Source: Erinaceus europaeus
Lineage: Eukaryota > Chordata > Mammalia > Eulipotyphla > Erinaceidae
Assembly: GCF_950295315.1 (NCBI RefSeq)
Contig: NC_080181.1
Span: 32,814,441-32,878,440 of the forward strand
DNA: 64,000 bases
Direction of reading: 5' to 3'
Position 1 is the first letter of the stretch. Each line of letters opens with the position of its first letter. Under the pieces are notes generated by a model. That model saw nothing but the letters and a program-made list of their open reading frames with translations, was not told the DNA's origin and did not search any database. The position numbers and the translations under genes were made by a program. This document shows, in pieces, positions 55,731 through 64,000 of the stretch.

Positions 55731-56043
55731 AAAGTGATATTTTTTATTTTATTTATTTTCCCTTTTGTTGCCCTTGTTGTTTAACGTTGTGGTTATTGAT
55801 GTCATTGTTGTTGAATAGGACAGAGAGAAATGGAGAGAGGAGGGAAAGACAGAGAGGAGGAGAAGACAAAAATGTGGAGAGAAAGATAGACACCTGCAGA
55901 CCTGCTTCATGGCTTGTGAAGTGATTCTCCTGTAGGTGGTGAGCCAGGAGCTCGAACCGGGATCTTTACCCCAGTCCTTGCACTTTGCGCCGTGTGAGCT
56001 TAACCCGCTGTGCCACCGCCCAACTCCCAAAAGTGATATTTTA
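55731..56043 (-). repeat. type A SINE, antisense, target duplication
   Basis: Body 55744-56029 with TTCCCTTTTGTTGCCCTTG tail and head end CCACCGCCCAACTCCC. AAAGTGATATTTT flanks both sides (55731-55743 and 56030-56042). Confidence 0.95.
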
Positions 56044-56534
56044 TTTGAAATCTAGAAGCAAAGGGGAAAAAACTAGTATCTTTGCAAATGAAAGAGTAGG
56101 AGGAATGAGTCAGGCCTTTATGTCAGGGATGACTGCAAGTAAGAAAGAAAAAAAGCAAACAAGCAAACAAAAATTTAAAAATGCCCAAGAGCAAGAGAGA
56201 ACAGGAGATATATGCAAAATGGAGAAAAGATTGGAATGTCTGGAGGTGTTATAAGTGAGAGAATCAGTTTCACCAGGAAGGGTGAGACAAGGGACTCATT
56301 AAATCTGTAGAAAACCAAGGGAGAAATCAAAGTGACATGGATGGCAGCATGGAATCAGAGGTCTGTGCATTTGAAAGACAAGAAAGAGGACTTGGCATTT
56401 GGTGTAATGAGAGAAATGAAGTAAGGCAAGGCCTGATCAAACTTTATGGGGCTCAACTTCACACCCTCTCTGCAGGCACTTATGTGCTGCAAAAACTACT
56501 TCTCTGACAGCATGCTTATGATATATAGGTATAT
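56044..56534. other. unclassified non-coding DNA
   Basis: No gene or repeat recognised with confidence. Confidence 0.4.
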
Positions 56535-56985
56535 ATAGGTATCTGTGTCTCACTGCTGCTATAACAAATTATTGTAAAAATGTTTCTAAAAATGACACAA
56601 AGTTATTACTTGTGTTTCAGAGGGATAGGTATTTTAAAATCAATGTTATCAGCATGATCTAACCCCTAAAAGATTCAGAGTAAACTGTCTTATCATTACA
56701 TTGATTCTACCAAAGGATACTCTTTCCATCTCAAGATATTTTCTGGCTAATGGTGGTGTGGAGGATTGAACCTGGGACTTTGGAGCCTCAGGCATGAAAG
56801 TCTTTTTGCATAACCATTATACTACCTACCCCTGCCCTTCATAGTATCTATCCTCACCCTTCTCAAGATTCTTAATTTAGTAACATCTGCAAAGATCCTT
56901 TTGTCATTCATGGTAATTTATTCACTAGTCTTTGGGACTAGGATTTGGACATCTTTGGAACACCATCATACTGTTTACCACTATA
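56535..56985 (+). mobile_element. ancient mammalian interspersed repeat (family not named), split by a SINE
   Basis: CACTGCTGCTATAACAAATT at the start, CCATCTCAAGATATTTTCTG, then after the SINE TCTCAAGATTCTTAATTTAG, TAACATCTGCAAAGATCCTT and GATTTGGACATCTTTGGAAC. These strings are hallmarks of a common old element in mammals. I recognise the pattern but am not sure of its family name. Confidence 0.75.
56738..56832 (-). repeat. type C SINE, antisense, inside the ancient repeat
   Basis: AATGGTGGTGTGGAGGATTG, AACCTGGGACTTTGGAGCCT, CAGGCATGAAAGTCTTTTTG, CATAACCATTATACTACCTA. Confidence 0.92.
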
Positions 56986-57009
56986 TTTCTAGAGTAGTTG
57001 AAACTCATA

Positions 57010-57135
57010 TGTCTGACAAATACTTTCTAAGTATCCAAATATCAACTCTATATTGGACATGGTTCCAGGCCCAAGGTTTTAAGGGTAAGCAAGCAGTCTA
57101 TCTCTGTGAATCTTACATTGACCTAATTTAATGAA
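57010..57135 (+). repeat. possible old LINE-like remnant
   Basis: GACATGGTTCCAGGCCCAAG and TGTGAATCTTACATTGACCT fit the pattern of a common ancient repeat end. Weak. Confidence 0.4.
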
Positions 57136-57373
57136 AAGACATATTTTTATAATATCAGTTACATGACAGACTACCAGAGAGGACATGAAGTCAATTCAGA
57201 GTCTGAAGGCTCTAAAATCAGATGGTAGTTCAATGAACCCCAATCTCCCATTTATTGATCAACCTTAAGTACATTAGATAGAATCTCAGAGCTTTAATTT
57301 TGTCAATTCTGAAATGGAGAAAGTGTCAATGATCCAATAGGGACATAGAAGGTTAAAGAAATAAAATCAAATG

Positions 57374-57619
57374 TGGGTTGGGTGGTGGCACACCAGGTTA
57401 AGTGTGCATAGGACAAAGAGCAAGGACCTGCTCAAGGGTCACAGTTAAAGCCCCCGACACTCCACTGGCAGAGGGGAAGCCTCCTAAGTGGTGAAGCAGG
57501 TCTGAAGGTGTCTATTTCTCCTCCTCTTTATTTTCTCCAGAAAGGAAAAAAGAAATATACCAGAAGCAGTAGATTTGTAGTTCTTGCACCAAGCCCCAGT
57601 GATAGCCCTGGAGGCAAAA

Positions 57620-57662
<43 letters not shown>

Positions 57663-57720
57663 GTAAATGAATGGATGAATAAGTAAATAAATAAATAGAA
57701 ATAAACCAGGAAAAATATGT
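57374..57720 (+). repeat. type B SINE with hairpin module and (TAAA)n
   Basis: GGGTTGGGTGGTGGCACACC head, AGTTAAAGCCCCCGACACTC, CCTAAGTGGTGAAGCAGGTC, then ACCAGAAGCAGTAGATTTGT ... CCCTGGAGGC as module and a (TAAA)n tail at about 57618-57692. Confidence 0.92.
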
Positions 57721-57757
57721 AACAGAATCCATCACACAGTAGTTATCATAGGATCCT

Positions 57758-57769
57758 ATTTTCTCCCTC

Positions 57770-57812
<43 letters not shown>
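57758..57812. repeat. (CT)n microsatellite
   Basis: Pyrimidine dinucleotide run. Confidence 0.95.
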
Positions 57813-58249
57813 TTCTGTTATGTGCCTATTCCCTGACTTTAAGTAAAATGGTTCCAGTTAAAAACATGCATTTGACATTCATTTATCTAAAGTGCCTTGC
57901 TAGCTAAAATATTTATTGACATTAACCTTATCAATAGATTTTATTTCAATCTTGTTTCTGAATCAAAACGTTGTATATCATTTGGTCCTATCAATCATGT
58001 TAACTTAGAGAAAGGGATTGGGAAACACTACTCTTTCCTCCTCACTTGTCAACAATAGGGATCAGCAAAGCATACAGCATCAGCTTTTGGACATATGAAT
58101 TCTTCCTCTGTGAATGTCGGAAGGAAGAAGTAGGAATTCCAAGAAAAAATATCTAAAAGACAAGATAAATATTTGAAAACTAACACAACAATGTGCTCTG
58201 AGATCACAGTGGAAGTCTTAGGATAGTTCAGGATAAGCAATTAGGGGTT
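57813..58249. other. unclassified non-coding DNA
   Basis: No gene or repeat recognised. Confidence 0.4.
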
Positions 58250-58375
58250 ACCTTCGTGACTTTGACCATTTGAACAGGCAATTTTCTCATCTCTGCACTA
58301 AGGATAGCAAACAAGTATCTTCTGAAAGATACTTGCTACCTGAACACACAGTGCATGCTCTCAATAAAGAACCTT
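58250..58375 (+). repeat. MIR SINE
   Basis: CGTGACTTTGACCATTTGAA, CAATTTTCTCATCTCTGCAC, ACTAAGGATAGCAAACAAGT and the terminal GCATGCTCTCAATAAAGAAC match the MIR core to its 3' end. Confidence 0.78.
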
Positions 58376-58996
58376 TTACATTGATATGGGGCGGATGCAC
58401 ATTTTGGGTGCTATGGTCAGAAGTGAAACAAATGTAAGCATACGAGGAAGCCCAGTGCATTTCCTCTGGCCTTTGACTGATGACAGGTTCAAGCTTTCCT
58501 GTGATCCTCCCAAAATTCTGTGTCAAAGAACTGAGGAGCTCCTGCAGATGAAATTTGCATGGGCCCTAGGCTTTGGCCTCTAGAAATTCTTCTCCACAGG
58601 AAGAAAGAGAAGCTTGCACACAGAAGCGAGAAACTGGGAGGGAAGTGAAGGCCACAATGCAGTTCCTCTCATGTTCCCAGCAGGTAAAGTTCTGCAGCCT
58701 GAACAGCCCTGGGCTCTTGCAGGTGCTCTGAGGTGCTGCAGAGCTCCCCAGAGCCTTACTGGCTTAGGCCTGCAGCAGCACTGAGTGCATAGCCCCAGAT
58801 CCACTCAGAGAGCAGGGCAACTGCCTCTAGTAGTCTCCCAGAACCAGGTTTAACATTGACAGTGGTGTCCTTAGGGGGGAAAAACGCAAAGAAAACAGGT
58901 TTGTAATAGAGAATCATGTTTGGCCTAGAGCCCTTCCAGCCACTGTGGACCTAAGAAATAATGGATCCCACTGAGATTTCCAGGTGAAAAAGGCTT
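58376..58996. other. GC-richer, repeat-poor stretch
   Basis: No known repeat recognised. A good splice-donor-like CAGGTAAAG occurs at about 58680, but I see no matching acceptor and no conserved protein, so no exon is called. Confidence 0.4.
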
Positions 58997-59311
58997 AGAA
59001 ACAAATACTCAGGGAGTCGGGCTGTAGCGCAGCGGGTTAAGCGCAGGTGGCACAAAGCACAAGGACCGGCATAAGGATCCCGGTTCAAACCCCAGCTCCC
59101 CACCTGCAGGGGAGTCGCTTCACAGGCAGTGAAGCAGGTCTGCAGGTGTCTATCTTACTCTCCTCCTCTCTGTCTTCCCCTCCTCTCTCCATTTCTCTCT
59201 GTCCTATCCAACAACAACAACAACAATAATAACTACAACAAGAAAACAACAAGGGCAACAAAAGGGATTAAATAAATAAATAATAAATATAAAAAAAGAA
59301 ACAAATACTCA
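58997..59311 (+). repeat. type A SINE, near-intact, 15-bp perfect target duplication
   Basis: Body 59012-59296. The head GGGAGTCGGGCTGTAGCGCA contains an A-box-like TAGCGCAGCGGG, and the B-box-like GGTTCAAACCC lies about 45 bp downstream, as in tRNA-type pol III promoters. The end is AAGGGCAACAAAAGGGATTA plus an A-rich tail. AGAAACAAATACTCA flanks both sides (58997-59011, 59297-59311). This is one of the youngest SINE copies here. Confidence 0.97.
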
Positions 59312-59338
59312 ATATAAACCACCACCCCATCCAAACCT

Positions 59339-59362
59339 TGCACACACGTGCACGTGCATGTG

Positions 59363-59393
<31 letters not shown>

Positions 59394-59397
59394 GCAT
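59339..59397. repeat. (CA)/(CG)/(TG) alternating tract
   Basis: CACACACGTGCACGTGCATG-type alternating purine-pyrimidine run with GCGCGCG in the centre. Confidence 0.93.
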
Positions 59398-59439
59398 GCC
59401 AGCATGCAAACCATTTCTACTTTTTAAATTTTAATTTAA

Positions 59440-59782
59440 TATTTTATTTATCTATTTATTTATTTTTGCCTCCAGGGTTATCACTAGGGCTTAGTGCCTA
59501 CACTAGGAATCCACTGTTCCTGGCAACCATGTATTCCCATTTTGTTGCCCTTTTTGTTGCCCTTGTTGTTGTTGTTATTGTTGTCATTGCTGTTGTCCTT
59601 GGATAGGACAGAGAGAAATCGAGAGAGGAGGGAAGACAGAGGGGGGAGAGAAAGATGGACACCTGCAGCACTGCTTCACCGCTTGTGAAGTTTTCCCCAT
59701 GCAGGTGGAAACCAGGGGCTCAAACCCGGGTGCCTGTGCATCGTAACATGTGCACTTAACCAGGTGCACCACAACCCTGAAC
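59440..59782 (-). repeat. type A SINE, antisense, long 3' form
   Basis: (TTTA)n tail, the antisense module TTGCCTCCAGGGTTATCACT ... ACTGTTCCTGGCAACC, then CATTTTGTTGCCCTTTTTGT, GACAGAGAGAAATCGAGAGA and the head region (CACTTAACCAGGTGCACC), which is type B-like. Confidence 0.9.
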
Positions 59783-59784
59783 CA

Positions 59785-59925
59785 AAATTCTTTATGGGGT
59801 GCAGAAAGTAGGACTTCTGGCTTCTGTAATTGCTTCTCCACTGGGCATGGGTGTTGGCAGGTCAATCTACATCTCCAACCTGTTTCTATCTTTCTCTAGT
59901 GGAATAGGGCTCTAGAGAGGTGTAT
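59785..59925 (-). mobile_element. L1 3' end fragment, antisense
   Basis: TTCTTTATGGGGTGCAGAAA, CTTCTGTAATTGCTTCTCCA, GTTGGCAGGTCAATCTACAT and TCTATCTTTCTCTAGTGGAA are antisense of the L1 3'UTR end. Confidence 0.88.
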
Positions 59926-60403
59926 CTCTATCTTTTAAAATTACTCACATCCCCTCTTCCTGGGTGAGTACTAGAGCAGGATAAGCAGTGTGTTCTGCTC
60001 CACATTCCATTACAGTCTGAGGGCCAAGCATATTCTGGAAAAAAAACTATTTTTGATAACTAGAAAAGTGCATCTGTATATCAGCACCTTCTCACAAGGC
60101 AGAAGACAGGGAGGGAGCCAGGAGCAGAAGAAGACTCAGACTCAGCCCAGACACAGAGGTGCTGGTCCCTCAGGCCAGGTAGGCATTTGGCCAGCAGTTC
60201 TTCCTCTACTGGTGAAGATTCCCCCACCACCTCATTCAGGCTCAGGGACTAAGTAAGGCTAAGGAAGTGTGAATTCTCTCTGTGATATCTGCATCTTAAC
60301 ACCTTCCCCTAGATTTTGACAAGTCACTTGAAATAATAAAGACAAATACCTCTTAACTCATTTCTAGTCTGTCTTGTTCCCTTTTCTTTAATGATTGCTT
60401 CAA
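59926..60403. other. unclassified non-coding DNA
   Basis: No gene or repeat recognised. Confidence 0.4.
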
Positions 60404-60585
60404 TGGGGCCAGGTGGTGGCACATGTAGTAGAGTACACACTTACTGTGGACCTAGATTCAAGTTCCTGGTCCCTAACTTCAGGGTGGGAGCTTCACAAAC
60501 AGTTGAACAGTGCTGTAGGTGTCTCTCCTCTCTGCCTTACCTCCTATCAAACAAACAACCTAGTTGTTCCAAACATTTTTTTTGT
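60404..60585 (+). repeat. type B SINE
   Basis: GGGGCCAGGTGGTGGCACAT head, TAGATTCAAGTTCCTGGTCC, GTTGAACAGTGCTGTAGGTG, TACCTCCTATCAAACAAACA. Confidence 0.88.
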
Positions 60586-60589
60586 TTTG

Positions 60590-60832
60590 CCATCAAGGTT
60601 ATCTCTGGGAGTCAATAACTGAATAACAATGTCACTGCTCCTAGTAGGCACTTTTAAAACTATTTTATTTATTTATTTATTTATTTGGATAAAGGCAGAG
60701 AAATTGAGAGGAGAGTGATATATATCAGCTTCCTCCTCTGTGGGTGAGGACCGGGGGCTTGAATCCAGGTGCTTGTGCCCAGTAATCCAGTAATGTGCAT
60801 GCTCTACCAGGTGCACCACTGTTTGGCTCCTC
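60590..60832 (-). repeat. type B SINE, antisense, with hairpin module
   Basis: GCCATCAAGGTTATCTCTGG ... TCACTGCTCCTAGTAGGC is the module. (TTTA)n, GCAGAGAAATTGAGAGGAGA and TGCTCTACCAGGTGCACCAC follow. Confidence 0.88.
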
Positions 60833-60837
60833 TTGTA

Positions 60838-60961
60838 GCCATTTTCCCCCTTTTCTTCCTTCCTTCCTTCCTTCTTCCCTCCCTTCCCCCTCCCTCCCTT
60901 CCTTCCTTTCTTCCTTCCTTCCTGAGTGTCTCTCCTTTTCCCTCTCTCTCTCTCTCTTTCT
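60838..60961. repeat. CT-rich (TTCC)n tract
   Basis: Imperfect TTCC/CCCT pyrimidine tract between two antisense SINEs. Confidence 0.92.
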
Positions 60962-61105
60962 CTCAGTAGAGACAGAGAAATGAGGGGGCAATGAGAGTAA
61001 TTTATAAAGACAACTGCAGCACTGCTCTACTGTGCATGAAACTACAGGTGGGGACCAAGGTTTTTATGCATGGTAATAGGTACACTTTACCAAGTGTAAA
61101 TGTTA
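60962..61105 (-). repeat. type B SINE, antisense
   Basis: AGAGACAGAGAAATGAGGGG, ACTGCAGCACTGCTCTACTG, CTACAGGTGGGGACCAAGGT, ACACTTTACCAAGTG. Confidence 0.85.
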
Positions 61106-61317
61106 ATTTAATTTGACCTTTGCACTCCTTGGTCAGATCATACAAGTGGCCTTATGAAGGTTATCTGCACCTTAGTTCCCAATGGGAAGATTATCCTACA
61201 GTTAACTGTTCCCTTTATAGGGAAAATTTTAAGATCTTAAGAATGCTATCTTCCATGTGTGTAGATGTCTACCTCCTTTTTAACTTCATTATCTATAAGA
61301 TTCTTGTCTTTTTCTTT

Positions 61318-61530
61318 CCTTATTAATTAGTTAATTTTAATAGAAACAGAGAGAAATTGAGAACGACTGGGGAGACAGAGAGGTAAAGAGAAACAGAGAC
61401 ACCTGTAGCACTGCCCTACTGCTTGTGAAGATTTCCCCTGCCTGTAGAGATCAGGGTCTTGAACTTGAACCCTTAGACATTAATATGTGTGTGTGTGTGC
61501 TACCAAGTGTACCACCAACCAGTCCCAATC
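61318..61530 (-). repeat. type B SINE, antisense
   Basis: TAGAAACAGAGAGAAATTGA, CACCTGTAGCACTGCCCTAC, TGCTTGTGAAGATTTCCCCT, GCTACCAAGTGTACCACCAA; a (TG)n run at 61483-61497. Confidence 0.9.
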
Positions 61531-61871
61531 CTATTCAGCCTTAAGAAATCTTTCAAGCCTAAAGGTTCTAAAAATTTCTCAGTCACATCCCAGTCCTATA
61601 ATCTTTCCCACTTCTATACAACAACAACTTTCACTGTCTGTGATGCACAGAGAGTGCTGTCATGGGTTAATGACCTTTATTAATTGACCTTCATGGATTA
61701 CTCAATAGGAAACCATTCGAAGTTGCAAATGAATTTAGACCTGAAATCCTAGGGTTGCATCAACAAGGCAGCCTTCCTCAAAACACACAGATTCTGTGCA
61801 TCTGGACTGACTCATGAAACTCCATGAAACTAGAAGTTTTCTTTTTAAAATTATTTTAACACTCCCTCAAA
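61531..61871. other. unclassified non-coding DNA
   Basis: Nothing recognised. Confidence 0.4.
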
Positions 61872-61873
61872 AA

Positions 61874-61928
<55 letters not shown>

Positions 61929-61930
61929 CC
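61872..61930. repeat. (AAAG)n microsatellite
   Basis: Pure AAAG repeat. Confidence 0.97.
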
Positions 61931-63190
61931 AGGTTTGGATTCTCAACTTGACTGGAAACAATGTGATTTTAACACAATAGAAACACTCTCCACAGCTTGT
62001 GACCATCACTCCCCAGAGAATATACTCTAAGACTAAACTAATGGGTCCATTAGAAGTAATTAGACGAATGTAAAATTATTTACTTGATCTGGGGATAATC
62101 TCACAGTGGAGAAATTCCCCTAGGAAAAGCTGACTAGCTTGCTGAAAAGCAACTCACACCCTTCCCCTCCCATCTGGTCCAGACAGGCACCTACAACTGT
62201 TCCCTAACAGTCTGGCAGGTGTCACTGAGAATGAGGGTAAATGACTAACTCAGCAAAGTGTGACATGCCCAGATCTCTCCATTTCTACAGATCTGACTTG
62301 CTGCGAAGGTTCTGGAGACCTAACTGATTCTGTCAGTCATGGTGAAATGGACCTGACCTTGAACACATCTGACAACAGAGGTGATCTTCCAGTTCTGTAC
62401 TTTGTGCTTTGGCAGGTGTTACTCATTGGCTGACTTTTAGAAGAAAAACTGAAAAGAGCAACTGAGTGGTGAAGGAAAACAAGCATGGAAATGCTGCCCT
62501 TTATGCCTTGCTCAGGACAAGTACACATTTGCATTCCCAGGGAGAATGCTGTTTGACTGGGGCCTGAGGATGGAAGATATTCACAGATACTTCATATGTC
62601 CTCTCTTGAATTTTGAAACATGTACTTTTTTTTAAGAGAAAGGGGGGAAATGTTATGAGATGAACAAAAGATCATCATAGCATATTGTAGCAGGATGTTT
62701 AGGTTAGAAAGCTCTCAGGAGGAGAATTTGAGGACTAAAATAGAAAGAGGTCATGATTACTCTTAAAGGTGTCTAAGAACCAATGGATATTTCTGGAATG
62801 TGAATGTTGATGTGGTCAGTGGACTGGAGGTGTCAGGAGCAGAAGGTCCGTTAATAGACCAAGCAGATGATTTGAAGGTCTGAACTGGGGATAGAAGTGA
62901 GAATGAAAAATGAAATTTTGACTTTTACTATTTTTGATTCTTGCAAGAAGACAAAGAGACCCCATCTGGACACACTTACTTTCAGAAATGGAGATCTTTC
63001 AGAAGCTTCTCTGTGGTGTCCTCAGCTCTTGTCACTAAGCATCAAGTCCTCTGCAAATGTCAGAAGTCAAGTCAACCTTTAGTTCAGTGAGTCAGAACCC
63101 ATGCTCTGGCCTTTTCAATGGAAACACTTTTCTCAGCATTATCTTTGCCCACCTGCAAAGAAATGGGAAGCAATAGCTTTCCCTTTTTAT
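61931..63190. other. unclassified, repeat-poor stretch
   Basis: The longest stretch without a recognised repeat in the right third. No open frame with domain content is seen; frames are 60-65 codons and random-like. Confidence 0.4.
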
Positions 63191-63195
63191 CCATC

Positions 63196-63252
63196 TCTCT
63201 CTCTCTCTTTTTCCTTTTCTTTCTTTCCTTCCTTCCTTCCTTCCTTTTTTAA
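63196..63252. repeat. CT-rich simple repeat
   Basis: (CT)n followed by (TTCC)n. Confidence 0.93.
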
Positions 63253-63594
63253 GGAAGCCAAACCATTTAAGGGGTCCAGGAACTCAGGCACATGGCAGGC
63301 CAGACAGTATTTGGGGGGAAATATTTTAGAGAGCCAATGCTACCTGGGGCAAAAGTGGAGAGAAAAGTTCCTTTTCTGTTATGAAGCAGGTCACTTTTCC
63401 TGCCATAATGATGACATTGCCCAGGCCAGCCAAGCTCCATTTCTAGTCCACCTTTGGTCACAGGACTACCAAATGGCATTTTTAGAGAGGTAGGGTGGGG
63501 TGGAAGGAGGGCTTACTTGGGATGCATCATCTGGACTTTGCAAGATATCCTGCTGAATTTGAATGCTGATACTGGCATAGAATCATTCATGTCC
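63253..63594. other. unclassified non-coding DNA
   Basis: Nothing recognised. Confidence 0.4.
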
Positions 63595-63776
63595 TTTAGT
63601 TTCATCTATTTTTGGTAGAGATAGAGAAAAATTGAGAGGGGTAGAGGAAGAGGCACCTATAGTTCTGCTTCAGGCCTCTTGAAGCTTCCCCCCACATGTG
63701 GGGGCCAGAGGCTTGAATCTGTGTTCTTGTGCATGGTAATGTGTACACTCCACCAGGTGTGCCACTGCCAGATCCT
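63595..63776 (-). repeat. type B SINE, antisense
   Basis: GGTAGAGATAGAGAAAAATT, TATAGTTCTGCTTCAGGCCT, GGGGGCCAGAGGCTTGAATC, ACACTCCACCAGGTGTGCCA. Confidence 0.9.
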
Positions 63777-63819
63777 TCTTATATTCAACCAGAAGTAACC
63801 TGGGTCAACTATACTTTGC

Positions 63820-63940
63820 TTTTTTTTTTTTTGTCACAAGGAAACTTTTCCTTCCTTTCTTTTTTTCTTTCTCTTTCTTTCTTTCTCTTCTCTCTTTCTT
63901 CCTTTCTTTCCTTTTCTTTTTTTGTTCTTTTTTTTATTTC
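63820..63940. repeat. T-rich and (CTTT)n tract
   Basis: Poly-T run at about 63821-63832, then TTCC/CTTT pyrimidine repeats. Confidence 0.93.
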
Positions 63941-64000
63941 TCTCATCTGTGAAGGCAAATCCTAAGGTCTTTCTGGCAAATGAAAGTTCAAGACTGGCTG

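Noticed and set aside
58997..59110. tRNA gene at SINE heads (A- and B-box-like motifs)
   Set aside because: The cloverleaf is not complete and the motif is always followed by the same SINE body; these are SINE promoters.

Overview
This window is eukaryotic, almost certainly mammalian, non-coding DNA (intergenic or deep intronic). It is AT-rich and packed with SINEs, LINE-1 pieces, solo LTRs and microsatellites. It contains no bacterial-style operons, no spliced gene that I can support, and no functional tRNA or rRNA gene. The dominant SINE has a tRNA-like head (A-box-like TAGCGCAGCGGGTTAAG, B-box-like GGTTCGAGCCC) and a CAACAA-rich 3' part ending AAGGGCAACAAAAGGGAA. I recognise this from memory as the type of SINE that fills hedgehog (Erinaceidae) genomes. 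MIR copies, a MaLR-type LTR and L1 elements with mammalian ORF2 protein motifs fit a placental mammal. The species call is recognition plus inference and was not searched.

Layout. 0-7.4 kb: unclassified AT-rich DNA, one MIR, a run of SINEs and an old L1 fragment. 7.4-11.3 kb: two L1 insertions at the same target site, the second with a 5' inversion. 12.4-13.5 kb: a short L1. 14.5-15.4 kb: an inverted repeat. 15.56-16.02 kb: a solo LTR with a 6-bp target duplication. 16.2-17.35 kb: an L1 3'UTR. 18.8-25 kb: SINEs, a MaLR LTR, a MIR and old antisense L1. 25.1-26.6 kb: an antisense L1 3'UTR split by a SINE. 29.45-33.1 kb: two further inverted L1 copies. 33.2-33.85 kb: a SINE inside a SINE. 34.9-35.7 kb: a direct duplication. 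38.69-39.11 kb: a second solo LTR. 40.5-42.6 kb: a young L1 with an in-frame ORF2 deletion. 43.6-54.5 kb: one ancient L1 skeleton broken up by about ten later insertions, including an L1 that landed in a SINE tail. 54.6-64 kb: SINEs, MIR, an ancient repeat, microsatellites and several unclassified stretches.

The only long open frames are ORF2 (endonuclease/reverse transcriptase) remnants of 5'-truncated L1 elements; all are dead copies. SINE families are labelled here by structure. Type A is the CAACAA form, about 270-290 bp. Type B is an older form with a CT-rich middle and a CCAATAAATAAA-like end. Type C is short, with a GGTTCAATCCC-like head and often a microsatellite tail. These elements would work together only in the sense that SINE RNA is mobilised by L1 proteins. 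I found no new biological system. The most informative content is the insertion history: target-site duplications, nesting, inversions, and length variants of the L1 3'UTR.
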